Made by a program: the position numbers and the translations under genes. Positions 52,997 to 61,075 of a stretch of DNA of 64,000 bases are shown here, piece after piece. The notes under the pieces were generated by a model. It searched no databases. It was given only the letters and a program-made list of their open reading frames with translations, and was not told the DNA's origin. This stretch comes from SAR324 cluster bacterium (GTDB taxonomy: Bacteria > SAR324 > NAC60-12), in the NCBI GenBank assembly GCA_029245725.1, contig JAQWOT010000226.1, forward strand, positions 1-64,000, in the 5' to 3' direction. Within the stretch, counting starts at the first letter, position 1, and every line of letters begins with the position of its first letter.

Positions 52997-53841
52997 TCAG
53001 GAGAGATCCGAAGCAACTTTTGGCAAAGTTTCCTGCTGCAGCTGAATCCAATCATACCACTCCTCCATTCCTTCTCCTGTTGTTGCAGAGACCTGTAAAA
53101 TCTTCAGAGTAGGGTTGATCTCCAAGGCTGCTGTGAGACAGCGATCCAAATCAAATTGTAGGTAGGGCAGTAGATCTACCTTGTTCAGCAGCATCAATTG
53201 AGCGGCCCGGAACATGTGTGGATATTTCAGCGGTTTGTCCTCCCCTTCGGTGACAGAGAGGATGACGACCTTGGCCCATTCGCCGAGGTCAAACAAAGCA
53301 GGGCAAACCAGGTTGCCCACATTCTCCAAGAAGAGCCGGTTGCTTTCGTGCAAATGGAGCTTATCGACTCCCCTACGTAACATGTCTGCTTCCAGATGAC
53401 AGCCCGTGCCCGTATTGATCTGGATTACCTCACAACCAGTCGCCCGAATTTGTTCAGCGTCGTGTAGGGTGGTTTGTTCTCCTTCCACTACTGCGATCGG
53501 TAGTTCTCCCTTCAAATCAGATAGAGTTTTTTCCAAGAGAGTGGTTTTGCCCGAACCGGGAGAGCTGACCAAGTTCAGTACACAAATTCTTTGCTCTGCA
53601 AACCGGGCACGATTCTCGGCAGAAAGTTGGTCATTCTTAGCCAGTAAATGAGTGCCTAAAGGGATGACACGGCCTTGCTCGTCATGGATGTGCTCATGGG
53701 TGTGATTGTGATGCTCATGGCCGTGCTCATGGTGATGATGGCTGTGTTCGTGACTGTCAGCAGGGCTATGTGGTGAGAGTGAGCTTGGAGTCCGTCAATC
53801 ATGATTGGTGAACGTCCCTTCTGTAGATGAGTCATCATCAC
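52997..53841 (-). CDS. hypB: Hydrogenase nickel incorporation GTPase HypB (reading frame broken near the N-terminus)
   Basis: The GTPase domain is complete: SSPGSGKTTLLEKTL (P-loop), VEGEQTTLHDAEQI, TGTGCHLEAD, ENVGNLVCPALFDLGE and LLNKVDLLPY. It delivers nickel to NiFe hydrogenases. In front lies a His-rich stretch (SHEHSHHHHEHGHEHHNH) and HDEQGRVIPLGTHLL. That frame has no ATG, GTG or TTG between an upstream UGA and the P-loop. A second frame, starting at 53841/53838 with AAGGAG five to eight bases upstream, encodes the preceding part (MTHLQ to LQAHSHH). A single lost base near 53775 would join them. Before that, TGT-TAG-ACT-TGT-GGC-TGT looks like a ruined HypB CxxCGC start. Confidence 0.8.
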
Positions 53842-53876
53842 TGCTGCTCCTTCGGAACAGCCACAAGTCTAACAAA

Positions 53877-54206
53877 TTAGCTAAGCTCCATTTCCTTGAT
53901 GTTGAGTTGGTCTCCGGAGCGAACAGCCAGCGAGGCAGATCCGCAGTCACAGACGTCGTAAAGTTGCTGCACGGTGAATTCGAGACCACAACGGCGATAG
54001 GTAACTTCACCCTCTGGTTCCAGTATTTCGAGTTGTGCTCCAGCGAGCAGTGTATTTTCGGTACAGGCTCCGAAACAGAAGTGGATTGCCTCAGCCATGA
54101 CGCCGCTCAGCTTGCCAATTTCCAGAGTGACCCTCTTGACTCGTTGTCCTTGGGCGTGTTCTTCAACAATGGCCACCAGGTTTTGAGTGATGCTGAGTTC
54201 ATGCAT
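53877..54206 (-). CDS. hypA: Hydrogenase maturation factor HypA
   Basis: A 109-residue HypA that carries nickel with HypB. The N-terminal MHELSITQNLV includes the Ni-binding Met-His-Glu. The usual structural zinc site is two CxxC pairs; here the first reads YRRCGLEF, with Tyr in place of the first Cys, and the second reads CDCGS, a CxC, so one ligand is lost and one spacing is changed. The start overlaps the hypE stop by one base (TAATG). The gene is otherwise of normal length. Confidence 0.93.
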   Translation of the reverse strand: MHELSITQNLVAIVEEHAQGQRVKRVTLEIGKLSGVMAEAIHFCFGACTENTLLAGAQLEILEPEGEVTYRRCGLEFTVQQLYDVCDCGSASLAVRSGDQLNIKEMELS

Positions 54207-55225
54207 TAGCAGATTCGTGGAAGCTGCTCACCGTAGAGCACATCGACAACCCGTTCTCCTCCAAAGGCAGTCTGAAGAATGACACGTCCCTTAGGAGATT
54301 CTGAGACAACTCCTATCTGGCAGCTATGCTGGCCAGCTGGGTGAGCACACATGGCACTTAGTACGGCCTCTGCCTGATCAGCAGGAACGAGAGCAACGAG
54401 AGTTCCTTCATTGGCCAAGTAGAGCGGATCTAGTCCCAGGATTTCGCAGACCCCCTGAACTACTTCACGAACTGAAATCTGTTGTTCCCAGAGGTGAATG
54501 CAGACTCCAGAATCCTGGGCAAATTCGTTCAGAACGGTCGCGATTCCTCCCCGAGTGGCATCACGCAGGCAATGAATCTCTGGGCAAACTGTGAGCATCT
54601 CAGCGATCAGGCCATTCAGTGGCTGGCAGTCACTCTCTACGGGAATTTGCAAGGAAAGCTCACCCCGTGCATCAACGATGGCAGCGCCGTGATCTCCGAG
54701 GAAATGATTGACTAAGACAGCATCACCAACTTCAGCTCGCCACGAAGTGATGTTTCGATTTTCTGGCAAAAAGCCAATTCCAGCCGTATTGATGAATAGC
54801 TGATCTGCCGCGCCTTTCTCAACCACCTTGATATCTCCTGTGACGATCTGTACTTGGGCCTTGGTTGCGGCAGTAGCCATAGAGGCTATAACCTGCTCCA
54901 GTACCGACAATTCCAGTCCTTCTTCGAGAATCAATCCGCAACTCAATACCTGAGGAATCGCACCACTGACAGCCAGGTCATTTACGGTTCCATTGATCGC
55001 CAGTTTGCCGATGTCACCACCCGGAAAGAAGAGCGGTTGCACAACAAAGCTGTCGGTTGTGAAGGCGATTCGATGTCCTGGTGGGGGTGATAATTCTGCA
55101 TGATCTTGCAATCCCTTGGGATCAGGTTTGCCAAAGTGTCGGAGGATTGTTCCTTCAATCAAGCTACGAGTAGCGCGTCCACCACCTCCATGTGCCAGGG
55201 TGATCGTATCCCGGGCGTCACTCAT
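54206..55225 (-). CDS. hypE: Hydrogenase maturation protein HypE
   Basis: A 339-residue AIR-synthase-fold protein that dehydrates the thiocarboxamide on its C-terminal Cys to make the cyanide ligand of the NiFe site. The protein ends in PRIC, the essential C-terminal motif. LAHGGGGRATRSLIEGTIL, TDSFVVQPLFFPGGDIG and LRDATRGGIATVLNE are family hallmarks. It overlaps hypD (ATGA) and hypA, so the unit is tightly coupled. The HypF partner that supplies carbamoyl groups is not in the window. Confidence 0.97.
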   Translation of the reverse strand: MSDARDTITLAHGGGGRATRSLIEGTILRHFGKPDPKGLQDHAELSPPPGHRIAFTTDSFVVQPLFFPGGDIGKLAINGTVNDLAVSGAIPQVLSCGLILEEGLELSVLEQVIASMATAATKAQVQIVTGDIKVVEKGAADQLFINTAGIGFLPENRNITSWRAEVGDAVLVNHFLGDHGAAIVDARGELSLQIPVESDCQPLNGLIAEMLTVCPEIHCLRDATRGGIATVLNEFAQDSGVCIHLWEQQISVREVVQGVCEILGLDPLYLANEGTLVALVPADQAEAVLSAMCAHPAGQHSCQIGVVSESPKGRVILQTAFGGERVVDVLYGEQLPRIC

Positions 55226-56364
55226 AAGGTGGCTTCCACCTCGGCTTGTTCACGCCAGCGAGAACCATAGTTGTAGTAGGCGGCACAGGCACCCTCAGAA
55301 GAGACCATCAAGGCCCCGATTGGATTATCGGGTGTACAGGATTTGCCAAAGACCTGGCATTGCCAGGGTTTGAGCCGCCCCTTGAGTACCTCACCACACT
55401 GACATTCAGCAGGATCAACAACGGGAACATCCCGAACGGCAAAGACCTTCTCAGCATCAAAATCTACAAATTCTGGTCGCATCTCCACCCCCGATTCAGG
55501 GATCGAACCCAGGCCCCGCCACTCGAATTGTTCACGTAGTTGGAAGACTTGATCCATGGCCTGTTGCGCAGCCAAGTTGCCTTGGGTAGGAACAACTCGG
55601 CGGTACTGATTCTCTACCTCACAGCGTTGTTCCTCAAATTGTTTGAGTAACATCCAGACCGACTGCAGGATATCCAAGGGTTCAAAACCAGCAACAACAA
55701 AGGGTTTCCGATGTTCAGAGGCGATAAAATCGTACCCTTCGGTACCAATAATCATGCTGACATGTCCAGGCCCAATGAAACCATCGAGGCGTAGATCCGA
55801 ATCAGCGAGAATTGCCCGCAAGGTTGGGATGATCGTGATGTGATTACAGAACAGGAAAAAGTTTGGGATCTGCTCTGCTTTAGCCTGTAGCACAGTAAAA
55901 GCGGTGCTAGGCATCGTTGTCTCGAAGCCGAGTCCAAAGAACACCACATTGTGCTCTGGATTGTTCCGTGCCAACTGAAGAGCATCCATTGGTGAATAGA
56001 CCATCCGGATGTCCTGACCAGCAGCCTTGGCCTGCAGCAGGCTCTTGTGAGAACCAGGAACCCGCATTGCGTCACCGAAGGTCGTCAGAATCACATCTTC
56101 GCGTTCTGCAATCGACACACAGTCGTCAACGCGGTTCATTGGTAGCACACAGACGGGACAGCCTGGGCCATGAATCAGATCGATTCCCCTAGGCAGCAAT
56201 TCTTCCAAGCCAAACTTGAAGATCGTGTGCGTATGACCGCCACACACCTCCATCAGGCGGATTGGTTTTTCAGCTGTGGCGTTGAGTTGTTGTGTCAGGT
56301 GTTCAATGCCTTGAAGGAGAAACTTTGCCTTTTCAGGATCACGAAATTCCTGAATGTATTTCAT
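55222..56364 (-). CDS. hypD: Hydrogenase maturation protein HypD
   Basis: A 380-residue iron-sulfur scaffold on which, with HypC, the Fe(CN)2CO centre is built. Conserved motifs are MEVCGGHTHTIFKFG (the catalytic Cys and His), GPGCPVCVLP, GFETTMPSTAF and GPGHVSMIIG. The C-terminal cluster ligands occur in VDPAECQCGEVLKGRLKPWQC and SSEGACAAYYNYG. Length and motifs are normal. Confidence 0.97.
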   Translation of the reverse strand: MKYIQEFRDPEKAKFLLQGIEHLTQQLNATAEKPIRLMEVCGGHTHTIFKFGLEELLPRGIDLIHGPGCPVCVLPMNRVDDCVSIAEREDVILTTFGDAMRVPGSHKSLLQAKAAGQDIRMVYSPMDALQLARNNPEHNVVFFGLGFETTMPSTAFTVLQAKAEQIPNFFLFCNHITIIPTLRAILADSDLRLDGFIGPGHVSMIIGTEGYDFIASEHRKPFVVAGFEPLDILQSVWMLLKQFEEQRCEVENQYRRVVPTQGNLAAQQAMDQVFQLREQFEWRGLGSIPESGVEMRPEFVDFDAEKVFAVRDVPVVDPAECQCGEVLKGRLKPWQCQVFGKSCTPDNPIGALMVSSEGACAAYYNYGSRWREQAEVEATL

Positions 56365-56373
56365 CGGACTCTC

Positions 56374-56661
56374 CTAGTTGACGGCTTGTAAAGAGGTCTG
56401 TGCTTCGTGCCATTCATCCTGCATTTCACCGAGTTTGGTGAGAAGTTCTAGGGTTCGCTGTGCTTCCTGTGGGTCAATGCGACTCATCGCAAAGCCCACG
56501 TGAATCAGGACCCAGTCGCCGATCAGTTCTTCCAAGTCATTCACGTCGTTTTGCAGGCAGGCGAGATTGACGGGTCGTCGGAGTCCACCCACACTGACTT
56601 CTCCAAGAAACTTGGACTTGTCGATAATTTTTTCAATTTGACCAGGGATTCCTAAACACAT
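56374..56661 (-). CDS. hypC: Hydrogenase maturation chaperone HypC
   Basis: A 95-residue HypC/HupF that starts with the hallmark MCLGIPGQI, whose Cys2 (after Met removal) binds the iron precursor. DWVLIHVGFAMSRIDPQEA is the conserved C-terminal core. AAGGAAAA lies before the ATG. It is the first gene of the hypCDEAB unit and carries whatever promoter controls it in the upstream gap. Confidence 0.97.
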   Translation of the reverse strand: MCLGIPGQIEKIIDKSKFLGEVSVGGLRRPVNLACLQNDVNDLEELIGDWVLIHVGFAMSRIDPQEAQRTLELLTKLGEMQDEWHEAQTSLQAVN

Positions 56662-56979
56662 GAGTTTTCCTTAATATGCGTCTGGTTAGATTTTTTGAGC
56701 ATTACTTTTGCTGATTGTCAGTAAGTGCTTTCAACCAATATTGTTAGTTCGTTGTGCGGTGGTTTGAACTTGCACACCCTGCTGCGCTTCGGGTAGTTGT
56801 TTCAGAGACTGAATTTCTAGTCAACAACAATAATTAAATCTATTGAAGATCTACAGGGGTCTCATTTTTTGGTAACTAACTATGAATGTTTGTATTGTTG
56901 CCAGAATGCGACGGACTCTGAAGTCAGTGTATTGCTGAAAACAACAAATATTCATCAAGTTCAGAGCGTGGAGAAACAA
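56662..56979. other. Intergenic region between divergent hypC and a P-loop protein gene
   Basis: About 320 bases of AT-rich sequence that must hold the promoters for hypC (leftward) and the P-loop gene (rightward). I see no RNA gene, no terminator and no clear sigma-70 hexamers. TGGTTTGAACTTGCA near 56770-56790 resembles a sigma-54 site but its GG/GC spacing is one base short. If the P-loop gene starts at the TTG at 56869 the gap is only 207 bases. Confidence 0.4.
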
Positions 56980-57585
56980 GTGTCAGAAAACAAGACAGGA
57001 TTTTGGGTAGTTGATCAGCGTCCGATGCGAGTTGAGCAAATGATGTTCACAGATGAAATGAATTGGGAACTGGAAACTCTGAAAGATGATCAGGTGAAGA
57101 GAGTGGCGATTATTGGTTCTAGAGGAGTTGGAAAGACATTATTTGCTCAAGCCTTGGCTGGCTTCCAAAGCATAGTGTTCAAAGTCTCAGAACTCGGGAA
57201 TGTACAGATTCCTAGTTCTGAAACAATTATTCTAAAAGGAGTAGATCAGCAATCTAAGGCAGAAGTTTTGAAAATATCAGAAAGAGAGCAGCAAACCATC
57301 TTGGTTGCTCAGGAAAACATCACGGAACACACCGGAGAATCAAATTCTTTTCGTCCAGTGAAATTAGAAGAGTTGATGCCGAAGAATCAGAAGTCTTTCG
57401 AGAAGATTAGGAATTACTTACTCAATGTTCTTGAGCAGAATCAGATTCAGCTTCAAGTCAGTGATCTACAGTTTCAGTTAAATATTGAAGAAATTTTCGA
57501 TAAGCTGTGGCCGAACATGAGACAAATCATTCGGCAAACACAAATGAGATCCAAAACTGGAGAATGGGTATCGATACCTGTTTGA
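56980..57585 (+). CDS. P-loop NTPase-like protein, possible degenerate sigma-54 activator
   Basis: A 201-residue protein if started at the GTG at 56980 (GGAG six bases upstream); a TTG at 56869 would add 37 residues including three Cys. A Walker A motif, IIGSRGVGKTLFAQALAG, lies near residues 45-62. The later order is reminiscent of AAA+ sigma-54 activators: FRPVKLEELMPK (like FRxxLPPLRER) and LWPNMRQIIRQTQ (like WPGNVRELxN). The GAFTGA loop, Walker B acidic pair and helix-turn-helix are not visible. It is divergent from hypC, where hydrogenase regulators of the HoxA type often lie. I do not assign a function. Confidence 0.55.
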   Translation: MSENKTGFWVVDQRPMRVEQMMFTDEMNWELETLKDDQVKRVAIIGSRGVGKTLFAQALAGFQSIVFKVSELGNVQIPSSETIILKGVDQQSKAEVLKISEREQQTILVAQENITEHTGESNSFRPVKLEELMPKNQKSFEKIRNYLLNVLEQNQIQLQVSDLQFQLNIEEIFDKLWPNMRQIIRQTQMRSKTGEWVSIPV

Positions 57586-57593
57586 CCAACCAG

Positions 57594-57615
57594 TTGAAAT
57601 CAGGTCTGGTTTCAA
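57594..57615 (+). terminator. Stem-loop after the P-loop protein gene
   Basis: TTGAAATC (57594-57601) pairs with GGTTTCAA (57608-57615), eight pairs with one G-U and a six-base loop, starting nine bases after the stop. There is no T-run behind it, so it may be only a weak terminator or an mRNA 3' end structure. Confidence 0.35.
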
Positions 57616-57719
57616 GAGCATATGATTGAATTAATAAGCTTGGATTTGTTTACTTAAGCAAGTAATTGAACTATTTTTAGCGATAAATAAACTGATTCAA
57701 ATTAGTATTTTGTTGAGGG

Positions 57720-58466
57720 TTATGTCTTAGGCACATGAACAAAGTATTTCAAATCACACTTGCTCCAGTAAAACTCCTCAAAGTTAACATTATAAATTTC
57801 TTGTAGAGAAATCACATTCATAATTTCTTTACATTGTCCATGCTGCTTTTGGCCAAAACCTAACATCATGAGTTGCTCACAGTGATGATAAGCTTGGTTT
57901 GGATCATGTGTAGAAAATACAAATGTTAGTGCGTTTGTTTCCTGTAGTTTCGTCAAAATTGCAAATAGTTTTTCTTGGTTCTGCAAATCCAAAGCAGAGC
58001 TAGGTTCATCCAAGATGAGCAAATTGCATTCGGAAGTGAGAGCTTGTGCAATCAACACGAACTGTTTTTGGCCTCCACTTAGTGTCATGAAAGAGGTTGT
58101 TGCCAGATGCCCGAGCGACATCATCTCTAACCATCTTTCTGCCTCTGCACGATCGATAGAATTTGGCTGCTGGTACCATTTGAGATATCGGGTCCGCCCC
58201 AGTAAAACCATCTCAAGAACATCTAGGTCGCTCTTAAGGTTTATATCTTGAGGCAAAAACGCAACTGTGCCCTCAACTGTTACACTTCCCGATGCAGGAC
58301 GATCGAGTCCAGCCAGTATCCGAAGCAACGAGCTTTTGCCCACACCGTTGGGTCCAACAACTCCTAAACTAGAGCCTTTAGGAAGTTTGAAATCCAGGCT
58401 CTCGATCAGCTGCTTTTTCCCTCTTTGTACTGCTAAATCTGAAGCAGCTAGGATCGTCTGATTCAT
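57720..58466 (-). CDS. ABC transporter ATP-binding protein (iron-chelate/B12/metal type)
   Basis: A 248-residue ATPase with Walker A GPNGVGKSSLLRILAG (about 36-51), Q-loop FLPQDI, signature LSGGQKQFVLIAQAL, Walker B LLILDEPSSALD and the switch His in FSTHDPNQAYHH. It belongs to the FepC/BtuD/ZnuC-like group. It ends a three-gene importer unit with a FecCD permease and a periplasmic binding protein. Because that unit is continuous with the CooC-like and hydrogenase maturation genes, nickel or a nickel chelate is a reasonable substrate guess. Confidence 0.92.
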   Translation of the reverse strand: MNQTILAASDLAVQRGKKQLIESLDFKLPKGSSLGVVGPNGVGKSSLLRILAGLDRPASGSVTVEGTVAFLPQDINLKSDLDVLEMVLLGRTRYLKWYQQPNSIDRAEAERWLEMMSLGHLATTSFMTLSGGQKQFVLIAQALTSECNLLILDEPSSALDLQNQEKLFAILTKLQETNALTFVFSTHDPNQAYHHCEQLMMLGFGQKQHGQCKEIMNVISLQEIYNVNFEEFYWSKCDLKYFVHVPKT

Positions 58467-58469
58467 ACC

Positions 58470-59459
58470 TTAGGATTCCAGCCTCCGCCGAAGTAGATAC
58501 GCAAAAAAAGGAGCACCAATAAGTGCCGTGATTACTCCGAGAGGAATCTCCATTGAACTTAGCCCTCTGCAAAGATAATCAATGATCATCATGTAATAAG
58601 CTCCGATGAATGCAGAAACGATCAAGAGAGAGAAATGATTGGATTTTGAGAAGTTTCTTGCAATGTGAGGTACGACAAGCCCAACCCAGCCGACGACTCC
58701 AGCGACAGAAACTACGCCAGCACAAATGACTGTAACCAGGCCTAAAACTGACCAACGATTACGCTCTACATTCAAACCGAGTGATTTGGCATGATCATCA
58801 CCGAGGTTTAGTACATCAATGCGATATCCCAGGATAATTAACGCGAGCAGTGCGATCAGTATGAGAGGGCCAACGAGTTGAATCTTGGCATAACTTGCTG
58901 TCGCAAAAGACCCCATTAACCAGTAAGTGATTGCGGGAAGCTTATCATCAGGATCTGCAATGAACTTTACCATGGAGACTAAGGCCAGGAAAAAGCTACT
59001 TGAGACAATTCCTGCTAGCACAAGTGTTAGTCGGCTTGTGTACCCTTGCACTCTTGCCACGACAAAGACCAAAATCATTGCGATCAACCCGAACAGAAAA
59101 GCAAGCGATAGTGTGAGGAAACTGTTCTCAGAGATGAGAATTCCAAGAGCTCCCCCAAACGCCGCACCAGAATATACCCCGATAATCTGAGGGCCAATCA
59201 GAGGATTAGCAAAGACTCCTTGCAGTGCACAACCACAAGCTGCTAACCCAGCTCCACAGATCATGGCTGTGAGTGCGCGTGGAATTCTAATGAGCAGTAT
59301 TACCCGCTCAACAATCACGTCTAATTCGAACGTGGGATGGAAGAGGTTGACAAGAATTTTGCCAAGATCAGCAACGGAGGAATTGAGTTGACCTGATGTA
59401 ATATATAGGACCGGGATAGTCACTGCGAGAAGAACTAATCCCAGTTTTTTCAGAACCAA
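58470..59459 (-). CDS. FecCD-family ABC transporter permease
   Basis: A 329-residue integral membrane protein with about nine to ten transmembrane segments, as in BtuC/FecCD. Family motifs are RIPRALTAMICGAGLAACG, then GVFANPLIGPQIIGVYSGAAFG, and GVVSVAGVVGWVGLVVPHIARN, the segment contacting the ATPase. It forms the homodimeric channel of the importer and lies six bases after the binding protein gene. Confidence 0.95.
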   Translation of the reverse strand: MVLKKLGLVLLAVTIPVLYITSGQLNSSVADLGKILVNLFHPTFELDVIVERVILLIRIPRALTAMICGAGLAACGCALQGVFANPLIGPQIIGVYSGAAFGGALGILISENSFLTLSLAFLFGLIAMILVFVVARVQGYTSRLTLVLAGIVSSSFFLALVSMVKFIADPDDKLPAITYWLMGSFATASYAKIQLVGPLILIALLALIILGYRIDVLNLGDDHAKSLGLNVERNRWSVLGLVTVICAGVVSVAGVVGWVGLVVPHIARNFSKSNHFSLLIVSAFIGAYYMMIIDYLCRGLSSMEIPLGVITALIGAPFFAYLLRRRLES

Positions 59460-59465
59460 TTTCGA

Positions 59466-60518
59466 TCACTTGAATAAGTTTGTATATCCTTTTGATCCAG
59501 CATTCATTTTCATTTTTAGAATCTCATTTAGATCCGAATCAGTAGCATCAGTCTCATAGAGCATCTTGTAAGAACGTTTTATCTCACCACGGAGTGGATA
59601 GCTGTGGTGCTCTGGATAGGTTAGCATCCCTAGCCACATCCATGTCAAAGGTGACTCCTGATTAGGAGGATCCCAACGATATCCTCCAAGTGGCATGGCG
59701 TAAACGGTCTTATTGATCGCTGCATCAGTTACTGAAAAGACAGGGTGTTCGATGTAATCTTTGGGAGAAAGTTTTGGTTCGAATCCATTCATCAGGACTA
59801 TGTCTGGATTCCAAGCCACGACCTGCTCTGGGGTTGCATTGTAGAACCCTTTGTTTCCTGCAGCAGGATTGATCCCACCTATGAGATTGATATAGAAATC
59901 GTTATAGGTTCCTTTGCCAGCAACCTGTAAGTTGTTTTTGAATAGCCGAAAATAGAGAACATTTTTCTTCTCCTGGATCTTGGCTGAATTGGTTTTGACT
60001 TCTTTCAGGGTCTGTTCACGCCAATTCACCATTTTCAGCGCCTTGTCTTCCTTACCAAGTACGGTTGACATGATCCGAATCCACTCTCGTGCGTCTTGTT
60101 CATTCCGAATCTTAATAGCTGCCACATTTAAACCAGCGTTGGTCAAGGGATCGAAGATTTCATCTCCATAGTTTCCCCATTGAAAGACCAAATCTGGCTT
60201 CAATGCTAAAACTCCCTCAATGTTGGGCATAAAGTTGAATCCACCACCAACAAAATCACTGGGTAATTGAAGCACTTCTGGGAAAAGCCTACCGAGAAAC
60301 CGACCTTTCATAGCAGTTTTGGTAAGCTGATGCACTCCCACTAATTTGTCAGCTGAACCGTCGATGGACATGAACATGGAGGGGGCTGGAATAGGGATGC
60401 TGACCACTCTCTCGACTGGATTTTCAAATCGGATTGTCCGGCCCTTTTGGTCGACTACTTCTAGAGCACTGGCTAAAGTGGCCCAAAACATACAAATTGT
60501 GATTAAGAAACTTCTCAT
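59466..60518 (-). CDS. Periplasmic substrate-binding protein of the metal/chelate ABC importer
   Basis: A 350-residue class III (FhuD/BtuF-like) binding protein. A signal peptide (FLITICMFWATLASA) has no lipobox Cys, so it is a free periplasmic protein. VVDQKGRTIRFENPVERVVSI and ALKPDLVFQWG are the standard N-lobe pattern, and PEQVVAWNPDIVLMNGF the C-lobe one. The ATG at 60518 overlaps the upstream stop (ATGA). The ligand cannot be read from sequence; context suggests nickel. The nearest neighbours in my memory include iron-chelate and molybdate-type binders. Confidence 0.9.
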   Translation of the reverse strand: MRSFLITICMFWATLASALEVVDQKGRTIRFENPVERVVSIPIPAPSMFMSIDGSADKLVGVHQLTKTAMKGRFLGRLFPEVLQLPSDFVGGGFNFMPNIEGVLALKPDLVFQWGNYGDEIFDPLTNAGLNVAAIKIRNEQDAREWIRIMSTVLGKEDKALKMVNWREQTLKEVKTNSAKIQEKKNVLYFRLFKNNLQVAGKGTYNDFYINLIGGINPAAGNKGFYNATPEQVVAWNPDIVLMNGFEPKLSPKDYIEHPVFSVTDAAINKTVYAMPLGGYRWDPPNQESPLTWMWLGMLTYPEHHSYPLRGEIKRSYKMLYETDATDSDLNEILKMKMNAGSKGYTNLFK

Positions 60519-61075
60519 AGCCCTATGTTGCAAATTTCGTTAGAAGGCGCTGGAAGGACACGTTGACACATCTCCCATTGTAAAACTCGGACCTCTGCAG
60601 GAGGAAGTTTACCAGCATTCCTGAGATGAACTGCTTCTAAAAATTCATCTCGTACAACACCTGGTTTGATACCTAGGTGGAAACGGGCTCCCGGACATGT
60701 AACCTCAAAGGCATAAATGCCAGAAGAGGCATTTGAACACTCAACAGATACTTCAGTCTCTGGATCAAAGGTAAACCCAGTTTCATGATCTGGTTGAAAA
60801 AGATAATTGAAGGCATCTCTCATCCCTTTTCCACCAAAGGCTCCTCGGATCTTAACCCCAGTTTTTGGAATTGCTCCGAGGCCTTGTTCCAAAAGGCATT
60901 GTGAGAGTTTGAAACCGAGTGAGAGTCCACACAAGGCCGATCCAGAATGATACTTTAGGAAGTCACCAAAGTGATATGGATATCCCCAGGTGATTTCTAT
61001 GTTTTCGTTTAGTGGAAATTGGCTGGCCCACTCAACTAGGCCAGCCTGTGTTGGTGGTTTGGGAGTCAAGCTCAT
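60515..61075 (-). CDS. Hypothetical protein, weakly FmdE-like
   Basis: A 186-residue soluble protein. The stretch KYHSGSALCGLSLGFKL (about 41-57) resembles the HGHxCxGxALGYR start of FmdE-type domains, and GKGMRDAFNY could match their GKGN region, but the match is weak. Several other cysteines (VECSNASS, EVTCPG, WEMCQ, EICNIG) could bind metal. It is coupled on both sides by ATGA overlaps, to the CooC-like gene before and the importer after, so it belongs to this pathway. A metal-handling role is inferred from context. Confidence 0.55.
   Translation of the reverse strand: MSLTPKPPTQAGLVEWASQFPLNENIEITWGYPYHFGDFLKYHSGSALCGLSLGFKLSQCLLEQGLGAIPKTGVKIRGAFGGKGMRDAFNYLFQPDHETGFTFDPETEVSVECSNASSGIYAFEVTCPGARFHLGIKPGVVRDEFLEAVHLRNAGKLPPAEVRVLQWEMCQRVLPAPSNEICNIGL

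Noticed and set aside
56770-56790. Possible sigma-54 promoter TGGTTTGAACTTGCA upstream of the P-loop gene
   Set aside because: The GG and GC are nine bases apart rather than ten, and the -24 element is poor.
57720-60518. Vitamin B12 importer controlled by a cobalamin riboswitch
   Set aside because: No B12-box or suitable leader is present and the operon is internal to the hydrogenase accessory genes.
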